From Saprospiraceae bacterium UBA2365 (GTDB lineage: Bacteria > Bacteroidota > Bacteroidia > Chitinophagales > Saprospiraceae): a DNA stretch of 20,829 bases. Below, piece by piece: positions 7,430 through 13,954 of the stretch. Position 1 is the first letter of the stretch. The number at the start of each line of letters is the position of its first letter. The stretch covers positions 136-20,964 of the forward strand of contig DDTL01000118.1 of NCBI GenBank assembly GCA_002344345.1, read 5' to 3'. The notes under the pieces were generated by a model. The model ran no database searches. It saw nothing but the letters and a program-made list of their open reading frames with translations, and was not told the DNA's origin. The position numbers were made by a program, and so were the translations under genes.

Positions 7430-9383
7430 TGACATTTTCATTTGATTTGGTTTCTGTTTTTTCTTTCTGAGACATGTTTCTAATCGGTTCCGGAGGAACA
7501 ACCCCCGGTGCTTCCTGTACCGCGTGATTTTCATCAACCAATTTAGTCGGCCAAAGTTTTTTTACTGCGGTTTTTCTTTCTTCATTCCATGTTTGCATCA
7601 GCCAATGCACGTCAAACGGTTTCTGATCGATTTTCCAGTTGAAACCTGTGAGCCTCTGGGGGTTTTCCAGTTCTTTAGCCATCGGGGTCATTTTGGACTC
7701 CGGCTTTTCATAGTATTTGATATCTTTTATATCGTCATCCCTGAACAGGAAAAAAATCCTGCTGCAACTGGTCAGAATGGCACCGGAATACCTGTTTTCA
7801 TCATCCTTCATATAATACAACGATTGGGCATTGCCAGTGATGGCCATGGTTCGCAAAGTATCATTTTCAAAGCCTGCGACCAGGTTTTTTCCTCCGATCT
7901 GGTTGAAAAGCCCTCCGTCTTCTGCTTCGATGATCAACGAATTGTTGATTAGCGTCAACTCGCTGACTTTGTCATTTTTCAATTGAATCTTGATGGTGTC
8001 TGCACTGAATTGGGTGGTATCTCTCCACATAAATGGATCTACGGTCAAAGTGAAAACGGAATCTTGTCCGTTGAAATGCAGTGAATCACAAATTCCTGAA
8101 AAATTATGGTGGAAAATCTGTACTTTATGAAATGCATTGAAAAGTTGAAAAGTATCCTGACCCACTATTTTTTCATACGAAAAAAGGGTGTCTGAGCAGA
8201 GGTAAAGTGTATCGGTATCCATCAGCTTTTTCATCAATGGTCTGGACAAGCTGTCGCTGTAGGCTTTGAAACGTTTGTTGTCATCTCCGGAAGCAATGGT
8301 TTCGCAATACAGTTCCATTTTTGAAATGGTATCAATGAACACAACATTACCTGAGGCAACACTGCTCAATTCACCTTCTTTGATATCAAAATTGTCTGCC
8401 GTGATCCGGAATTCATTTTCGGTTATGGTACCTCGGCCTTTCGATATAAACTCACCTGTTTCGTTGTAATACTCAACGTATTGGCCGGTAACCTGATTAT
8501 GTTTTCCTTTGACATCCACATTCCCGATCAGAATGGTCTTTTCATTATCCGAAAAGTAGATGATGGTATCTGCTTTTGCTTCCTGTTCTTGATCCTTGTA
8601 ATAGGCATTGCCTGCCAGCTTGTAGGATTTTTTGGCATCCTCAAAAATGATCTTTTCACCTTTGGCTACGACATCTTTTTCCCTGTAAAGTGGGTTTTGC
8701 TCAAAGGAAGCCTTCTTGTTTCCGATATCGTAAAACCCTTTTTCGCAATAAATACTCGAACTGTCTTGTATGATAAAGGTTGGGCTCAGGAAGCGAACGA
8801 CTTTGGTTCTGGTGTTGAAATCCAAAGAATCGGTTTTAAGCGTGAAAGATGAGTCGATGACGGAAACATGATGCCTGAACTGAACTTTATCTTCCCTGAC
8901 AAAATATACGCCCTCGAGTGATTTCAACAGGCTGGAATCCTGGGTCAATTGGGCTCCAAACTTGTAGCGGCCTATTTTGTTGCCTACATCATAATCAAGT
9001 ACTCTGGTTCTGAGGGTTTTATCTTCCTTACGCAGTAAAACACGTCCGGTAAGGCTGGATAAAAGCGAATCGCCATCATAGTAAATGGTGTCGGCAAAAA
9101 CGGTGGTTCCGTCGTCCTGCAGAATGACTATATGCCCGAAAGCTTCAAAATCGTTCTCACGTATCACAGCAGTATCTGCGTAAAAGTAACTGCCTGCATG
9201 ATACATTTTAATATTGCCGTTGAGATATTTAACGTATAGACTATCTTCTTTCTGAACCAGGATGTGATCCGTATTTTCCACAATAACTGTTGTATTGCCT
9301 CCGCTGACCTGACCGAAGCTGAAATTATATCCCACAAAAAGGGATAGGAAAATGAAAATTACCCGGATAATTTTTTCTTGCAT
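7416..9383 (-). CDS. OstA-like (LptA/OstA_N) periplasmic protein
   Basis: A 655-residue exported protein with a clear signal peptide (MQEKIIRVIFIFLSLFVGYN, cleavage near FG-Q). The body is a long series of short beta repeats with the OstA/LptA pattern, alternating 'ADTI-Y' and 'G-V' units (for example VFADTIYYDGDSL, AKADTIIYFSDNEKTILIGNVDV). Proteins with this fold form the beta-jellyroll bridge that carries lipopolysaccharide across the periplasm; the large Bacteroidota OstA-like type is thought to serve outer-membrane lipid transport, but its exact job is less well established than that of E. coli LptA. The C-terminal 100 residues are charged and lack the repeats (KPESKMTPMAKELENPQR, then a Pro/Glu/Lys-rich tail). 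The batE-like gene overlaps its end. The start is the first ATG and gives the signal peptide directly. Confidence 0.85.
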   Translation of the reverse strand: MQEKIIRVIFIFLSLFVGYNFSFGQVSGGNTTVIVENTDHILVQKEDSLYVKYLNGNIKMYHAGSYFYADTAVIRENDFEAFGHIVILQDDGTTVFADTIYYDGDSLLSSLTGRVLLRKEDKTLRTRVLDYDVGNKIGRYKFGAQLTQDSSLLKSLEGVYFVREDKVQFRHHVSVIDSSFTLKTDSLDFNTRTKVVRFLSPTFIIQDSSSIYCEKGFYDIGNKKASFEQNPLYREKDVVAKGEKIIFEDAKKSYKLAGNAYYKDQEQEAKADTIIYFSDNEKTILIGNVDVKGKHNQVTGQYVEYYNETGEFISKGRGTITENEFRITADNFDIKEGELSSVASGNVVFIDTISKMELYCETIASGDDNKRFKAYSDSLSRPLMKKLMDTDTLYLCSDTLFSYEKIVGQDTFQLFNAFHKVQIFHHNFSGICDSLHFNGQDSVFTLTVDPFMWRDTTQFSADTIKIQLKNDKVSELTLINNSLIIEAEDGGLFNQIGGKNLVAGFENDTLRTMAITGNAQSLYYMKDDENRYSGAILTSCSRIFFLFRDDDIKDIKYYEKPESKMTPMAKELENPQRLTGFNWKIDQKPFDVHWLMQTWNEERKTAVKKLWPTKLVDENHAVQEAPGVVPPEPIRNMSQKEKTETKSNENVNENK

Positions 9384-9587
9384 CCTGAAGTGCTAAAGCT
9401 TTAAATGTTTTTTACCTTGAATTATTTACCAGAATTGAATTGGAAATGCCCCTTTATGGTCAATAAAGTTCCAAATCAATGCAAATTTCTAAAAAAATGG
9501 TTAATAAATATGAGAAACGTTCATTTGTCCTGCTTTCTTGTTCAAAATAGTTGTGAAATAGCGTTGGAATGCAATAAAGCAATGATG
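9384..9587. other. Intergenic spacer upstream of the ostA-like gene
   Basis: AT-rich and without a credible gene. It should hold the promoter for the ostA-like gene, but no exact TAnnTTTG box is visible. A 76-codon rightward frame from 9405 runs into the repeat element and is not supported. Confidence 0.4.
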
Positions 9588-9814
9588 AATTTTGAGGCTG
9601 CTCCGAAAAGTCTTTGCCCCCTAAATCCTTACTGACGTTTTCAGTCAGTACACTCGTTGACGTTTTCAGTCAGTACATGTGTGTAAGGGGGCTTTTAATT
9701 TGTTGATTTTCAATTGTTTTTCTTTAGTCTTGTGCTGATCAATGACCTCAGTAGGTCGGGTCAAAAAACGAATGAAAATCAACAAATTGGACTTTTCGGA
9801 GCAGACTCAATATT
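9588..9814. mobile_element. Palindromic MITE-like element, copy 2 (with internal insert)
   Basis: A 227-bp element in the same orientation as the copy at 4719-4877. The left end AATTTTGAGGCTGCTCCGAA (from 9588) and the right end (complement AATATTGAGTCTGCTCCGAA, to 9814) are near-perfect terminal inverted repeats of about 24 bp. Inside are the same 14-bp inverted repeat (9697-9710 with 9775-9788), a GACCT-CAGT-AGGTC hairpin (9744-9757), and arms GCCCCCT (9616-9622) and AGGGGGC (9686-9692). Between those last arms it carries an insert of about 63 bp that copy 1 lacks. There is no coding capacity. Confidence 0.85.
9633..9677. repeat. Two direct 20-bp repeats with internal hairpins
   Basis: TGACGTTTTCAGTCAGTACA occurs at 9633-9652 and again at 9658-9677, 25 bp apart. 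Each copy lies in a small hairpin, ACTGAC-GTTTTCA-GTCAGT or its near equivalent. It forms the loop of the 7-bp C/G stem in element copy 2 and is absent from copy 1. Confidence 0.8.
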
Positions 9815-9847
9815 TTTAATTACCGGAAAGCAAGCAGTTGAATAAAT

Positions 9848-9884
9848 TATGGTTAGTGGTTAATGATCAATGGTTAATGGTTAT
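9848..9884. repeat. GGTTAATG-type degenerate tandem repeat
   Basis: Variants of the unit ATGGTTA(A/G)TG recur (TATGGTTAGTGGTTAATG, then ATGGTTAATGGTTAT) just outside element copy 2. It is short, imperfect and non-coding. Confidence 0.6.
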
Positions 9885-10494
9885 ACTATTTTGAAATAAA
9901 CTACCAGCATCTGAGAAAAACTGCCTTCTTTAAGAAAAAGAAATAAGGCATTCTGCTATAGGTCATTTGCAACAGAATATAGATTGCCCGCAAAAGGAAA
10001 TAGCCATCCTGCAAAAGGAAAATCTCTCCCATCATACAATACAAAAAAACCATTTTAAAACAAAAATGAAATTCTGAAAATCCCAAATCCTCCAAATCCT
10101 GATTCAGACAAAAAAAACTCTAACACAAAACCATCCAGCAAATTCCTGACTTTATTTAGTTTCTGGAAGAAAACACTAATTACTGAGTTAATTTTTTGGA
10201 AACTATCATTTTTTATAAACAAACTCCTTATTTACAAAACCTACCCAAGACCAGACTTCGGTTTTATATTATCGAGTTGATAAAAACCGGAATTTCTTAC
10301 AAAAATTAAGTATTATAGGGTTTTCAATGTAATTTTGAGGATTGAGGGTTTTATATGGAAGTTGATCGTTAAAAAATACTATAAGCTGATGGATTTCAAT
10401 TACAAGACGGTCCAATCAGGTGCTTAGGAACCAAAACTAACCAACATGTTGTTCGTTTCAGACGGTGGTTAAACAAGTTTTCTCTTCTGACTTC

Positions 10495-10531
10495 CCGCAA
10501 AGCGGTTTTTTTTGGGGTTATCCCAAAAAAA
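10495..10531 (+). terminator. Terminator-like hairpin followed by a T/A-armed hairpin
   Basis: CCGC-AAA-GCGG (10495-10505) is followed by eight Ts, the pattern of a small intrinsic terminator. The T run then forms the left arm of a second 10-bp stem, TTTTTTTGGG (10507-10516) with CCCAAAAAAA (10522-10531). No clear gene reads into it, so it could belong to a decayed gene or to a small RNA. Confidence 0.4.
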
Positions 10532-10863
10532 CAGGTGCCTCAAAAATTGAATTCGTTTATTTTTTTAGCAGAACTTTTAAAAAATTTGATCTTAGAAATA
10601 AAGCCAAACAGAATATTTACCCCGTAGGGGTTCATAAATCATTTGCTGCTTTGGTTCTGGATTGTCCAGGTTAGGTAAAAAAATGATTAATTGGTGTGTT
10701 AACCCTTCAGTATAAAATGAGTGCAGAGGTATAATTGCGAAAAAATGAATAAACATCAGGTAAAAAAACTTATTATAGATTCAGGCTGACTTTCGCCCAG
10801 GGTTGAGGGCATAACTAACAATTGTAATGTATCCATATGACATTATCAGGCATATATAGACTA

Positions 10864-11589
10864 ATGAAAAATTACTTCAAAAAATATTTCATTGTTTTCA
10901 TATTATTTCAATTCTCTGTGATCTCAACGGATGCTTGTACTTGCAGAGATCTCAATTGTTTTCTTCATGAGATTTCCGGTAAAGAACTGATTATCAGAGT
11001 AAAGATTTTGGGACACGAAACATTTCCTGTTGATGTTTATCAAAAAGAAAGAATGAAACTATACTTTCTGGAACATCCTGAATATATTAAAGATTCATTA
11101 TTCATCCCGCCTGTTCCGCCAACTTACCGCGGTTACACGAAATTACTGGTTGAAGAGGTCATTTCGGGTAATTTGAATACCGATACCATAGGTTTTTTGA
11201 ATGGTTCCGGTGGCGGAGCATGTTTGGCATCTATGGAAAGATTCAGAATTGGCTCCAGTTGTATATTAAAATTGCACGGACCTTCAACAAAATTGATGGA
11301 GTATGATGAACTGACAAAGTTGCAACCGTTCATCAGGAAGTATCCGGTTTTCGAGGTTTTTATGTGTTTTAACTGGTTTTTGAGTTATGACAATGATTGT
11401 GTTATAGGGTATATTTTGAATAATAAAAAATTTGATCTGAGAAGAAAACTTTCTTCTGAACCTCCATTAACAATCGAAGAAAGAGAAAAAATAATGGAAC
11501 AAATAATTGAAATCCAGCCAGAAACATTTTCTATGGATGAATTCAAACAACTTATAGGGCAAAAACTAAAAACATTGGGAACAGGATGA
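10864..11589 (+). CDS. Secreted protein with TIMP/NTR-like N-terminus
   Basis: A 241-residue protein with a signal peptide (MKNYFKKYFIVFILFQFSVI) and predicted cleavage after Thr-Asp-Ala. The mature chain would then begin CTCRDLNC (Cys25, Cys27, Cys32). A Cys-Thr-Cys start followed by a hydrophobic strand (ELIIRVKILG) is the hallmark of the netrin-like (NTR) fold of tissue inhibitors of metalloproteinases. A later block GGACLASMERFRIGSSCILKL also fits bacterial proteins of this kind. The residue before the cleavage site does not fit a lipobox, so a lipoprotein is less likely. The frame is open from an ATG at 10837, but 10864 places the basic-hydrophobic signal at the start. The stop overlaps the ATG of the next gene (ATGA), so the two are probably co-translated. 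No function is known. The NTR assignment is from motif only. Confidence 0.6.
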   Translation: MKNYFKKYFIVFILFQFSVISTDACTCRDLNCFLHEISGKELIIRVKILGHETFPVDVYQKERMKLYFLEHPEYIKDSLFIPPVPPTYRGYTKLLVEEVISGNLNTDTIGFLNGSGGGACLASMERFRIGSSCILKLHGPSTKLMEYDELTKLQPFIRKYPVFEVFMCFNWFLSYDNDCVIGYILNNKKFDLRRKLSSEPPLTIEEREKIMEQIIEIQPETFSMDEFKQLIGQKLKTLGTG

Positions 11590-12287
11590 ATCCTTACTAT
11601 TTTTTGAGATCCCGTATTATTAAATGTCTAGTTTTGATACCGTTTGCATTGCTGTTGAGTCTTTCAGCTTATGGGCAATCCATTGAAATTTCTGGTGGCC
11701 CGAATCTGAATACATATGTTGATTTGAACCTTGGGGAAAATTATAACGATCATTCAACCAACCAGCCTGGAATAGGAGGTTCTTTTGCCGTCAGTTATCT
11801 ATTGAATGAAAATGATCATTTGCCAATGAGATTTTCGCTGATGATCGATCATTATTCAGGGAAACTGAATTCAACCACTGCAAGTCGGTGCTGTTCATTG
11901 TCACTAAATGCTGAGATCAGGAAAACTACAATCGGGTTTGCCTATTATCCTCTTAATCTCCGGTTTTTCAACAGGATTTGGCTTAATTTTGGAGGTGTGC
12001 TGAATGTGCATCTATATGACAAAACCACCGGATATATCGATTACAGGCAAGGGCCGGATTAAACCCGGGTTGTGTTCGGACAAGATACTTTTCAAATCCA
12101 TCGGAATTATTTTTTCGGAATTGATAGCAGGCTCAGTTATGAAATACCATTGAAAAACAGTTGGTACATGGTTCCCCAATACCATCTTTACCTCGGGTTA
12201 TTCCGAGAATTGCATGATGTACCGGGAAAGCCAAGATCCATGAGACACAGCCTGCAGTTGGCTTTTGTGCATAAGTTTGGGAAGTAG
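11586..12287 (+). pseudogene. Outer-membrane beta-barrel gene split by one in-frame stop
   Basis: The frame starts with a signal peptide (cleavage near AYG-QS) and continues as amphipathic beta strands with aromatic-rich turns (EISGGPNLNTY, GFAYYPLNLRF, LNFGGVLNVHLYD), typical of small porin-like barrels. A TAA at 12060-12062 ends it after 158 residues. The very same frame goes on without a break for 74 more codons (TRVVFGQDTF... to LQLAFVHKFGK) and finishes in a beta-strand-like C-terminus as outer-membrane proteins do. One base change would restore a 233-residue protein. It may be a young pseudogene, a sequencing error or, less likely, a readthrough site. Its start overlaps the stop of the upstream secreted-protein gene by 4 bp. 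Confidence 0.75.
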
Positions 12288-12768
12288 GGATGATCACTTT
12301 CTAAAACCTGAATTTGAAAGTCTGATTTCCTGTTCAGCTGATTGATCATGACAGGCTGTTTTTGAAAAACCAATATTTCACAATATAGAAAGGACCTTGC
12401 TTACCCTGTATAAACTAATATATAACATTGCTTCATAGAGAATTTTTAAAAAGTGGAAGCGTTATTGATCATAAAAGCACTTCCAGATTGATAATATTGG
12501 TTTATTACACTGACCCGGCAGGTTAATCAGAATTCTTATAACATAAGCACTTAGTTCTGACTTAAATCCATACCCTGATCCTGAATTGAATTCAGTAGAT
12601 ATCCGGCTGATATTCTTATGTTCATATCAAACATTCATTTTCAGCCATCAATATAATTTTTTATTGAAATTGTTTTCTATTTTTGCCCAAATGCTGTTCT
12701 GGTTATACTAATGAAAGCATTCTGATAAGCTCAAATTTATCAATTAGTCACAAAAACTGATCATACAA
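12288..12768. other. Intergenic region before rfbB
   Basis: No gene or strong hairpin is found. It is AT-rich, with four TGATCA sites, and has a -7 box at 12678-12685. A 61-codon antisense frame at 12188-12373 overlaps the barrel gene and is dismissed. Confidence 0.5.
12678..12685 (+). promoter_or_regulatory. Possible -7 promoter box for rfbB
   Basis: TATTTTTG fits TAnnTTTG exactly and lies 83 bp before the rfbB ATG. No TTG occurs at 17-23 nt upstream, so the -33 element is poor. Confidence 0.35.
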
Positions 12769-13815
12769 ATGCAAAAATCCATTCTGATCACCGGAGGAGC
12801 AGGCTTTATCGGTTCACATGTCGTCAGGCATTTTGTCCATACTTATCCGGAATACAGGATCATCGTCCTGGATAAACTCACTTATGCCGGCAACCTGGCC
12901 AATCTCGCAGACATGGAAGGCAAAGCCAATTATTTTTTTGAAAAAACTGACATTGCAGACGAAACAGCTGTCAGTGAGATCTTTGCCAAACATCGGGTGG
13001 ATGCTGTGTTGCATCTTGCCGCAGAATCACATGTGGATCGCTCCATCACACACCCATTGGAGTTCATCCAGACCAATGTGATCGGGACAGCCAACCTGCT
13101 CAATGCAGCAAGAAAACAATGGACATCGGGTGATCACCTTTTTTATCAGATCTCCACCGATGAAGTGTATGGCAGCCTGGGAGCAGAAGGTAAATTTACG
13201 GAAATGACACCTTACGATCCACGTTCACCGTATTCCGCTTCAAAAGCCAGTGCGGATCATTTTGTCCGTGCTTATGGACATACGTATGGATTGCCTGTAG
13301 TGCTGTCCAATTGTTCCAACAATTACGGTCCGTTCCAGTTTCCTGAAAAACTCATTCCGCTGATGATCAATAATATCATTCAGGAGAAACCGCTCCCTGT
13401 CTATGGCGACGGGTCGAATGTCCGGGACTGGCTGTGGGTTGGTGATCATGTCAAAGCCATTGACCTGATATTTCATCAGGGTAAAAACGGTGAAACTTAC
13501 AACATCGGTGGCGACAATGAACTGTCTAACCTTCGGTTGCTCCACATCCTGTGTGACCAAATGGATCAAAAACTGGATAAAACTCAGGGAACAGCAAGAA
13601 AACTGATCACATTCATCAAGGACAGACCCGGCCACGACAAAAGATACGCCATCGACGCCGGAAAACTGAAAACCGAACTCGGCTGGCGACCTGAAACCAA
13701 TTTTGAAAACGGTATTGAACAGACAATTGACTGGTATCTTTCCAATCGTGAATGGCTGGAAAATATAATTTCGGGAGAATACATGCATTATTATCAGCAA
13801 CAGTATCATACATAA
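12769..13815 (+). CDS. rfbB: dTDP-glucose 4,6-dehydratase
   Basis: RfbB (RmlB) converts dTDP-glucose to dTDP-4-keto-6-deoxyglucose, the second step of dTDP-rhamnose and related deoxysugar synthesis, in the cytoplasm with bound NAD. All family marks are present in 348 residues: the Rossmann motif GGAGFIGSH near the N-terminus, LTYAGNLANL, AAESHVDRSI, the STDEVYG block, the catalytic YSASK, NNYGPFQFPEKLIPLMI, GDGSNVRDWLWVGDH and DRPGHDKRYAID. The length is normal. The usual partners rfbA, rfbC and rfbD are not adjacent. The next gene, 139 bp downstream on the same strand, is a polysaccharide exporter, which fits a role in surface polysaccharide. Confidence 0.95.
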   Translation: MQKSILITGGAGFIGSHVVRHFVHTYPEYRIIVLDKLTYAGNLANLADMEGKANYFFEKTDIADETAVSEIFAKHRVDAVLHLAAESHVDRSITHPLEFIQTNVIGTANLLNAARKQWTSGDHLFYQISTDEVYGSLGAEGKFTEMTPYDPRSPYSASKASADHFVRAYGHTYGLPVVLSNCSNNYGPFQFPEKLIPLMINNIIQEKPLPVYGDGSNVRDWLWVGDHVKAIDLIFHQGKNGETYNIGGDNELSNLRLLHILCDQMDQKLDKTQGTARKLITFIKDRPGHDKRYAIDAGKLKTELGWRPETNFENGIEQTIDWYLSNREWLENIISGEYMHYYQQQYHT

Positions 13816-13954
13816 GCCTGATAATGTTTAATTTTGGTTTCTGATTTAAAACAGGAAGTCTTGATCACCGTAATGATCAGGGTGTGGATAGCATCCGGAG
13901 TTGAAAATAGACTGAATACTTTTCCGGCCTCAACAAATGAATGATAAATAAAAA

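Larger units (their letters stand above)
9815..10863. other. About 1 kb without a convincing gene
   Basis: This stretch is AT-rich and broken by stops. It holds short GGTTAATG-type repeats (9848-9884), two GCAAAAGGAAA boxes near 9990 and 10010, a terminator-like hairpin and a second hairpin (10495-10531), a perfect palindrome CAACATGTTG (10442-10451) and a short dyad ACCCC-GTA-GGGGT (10619-10631). The two small open frames (9901-10095 minus, 10465-10674 plus) lack a start signal and protein-like composition. It may be a graveyard of decayed sequence plus the promoter of the next operon. Confidence 0.5.

Noticed and set aside
9633..9677. Two 20-bp direct repeats with dyads as a CRISPR-like unit
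   Set aside because: Only two copies with a 5-bp gap, nested inside a palindromic element; no spacer-length gap.
9901..10095. 64-codon minus-strand frame of hydrophobic residues
   Set aside because: The AT-rich DNA gives Phe/Leu/Tyr runs by chance; no basic start or family likeness.
10465..10674. 69-codon plus-strand frame in the gene-free kilobase
   Set aside because: It has no ribosome binding site, crosses two hairpins, and the translation looks random.
12072..12287. Separate 71-residue gene after the barrel gene
   Set aside because: It starts with GTG in the same frame as the gene before it and reads as that protein's C-terminal part, so it is the second half of a broken gene.
13240..13809. 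189-codon open frame antisense to rfbB
   Set aside because: It lies wholly within rfbB, whose motifs are complete, and its translation has no recognisable domain; it is a codon-usage shadow.
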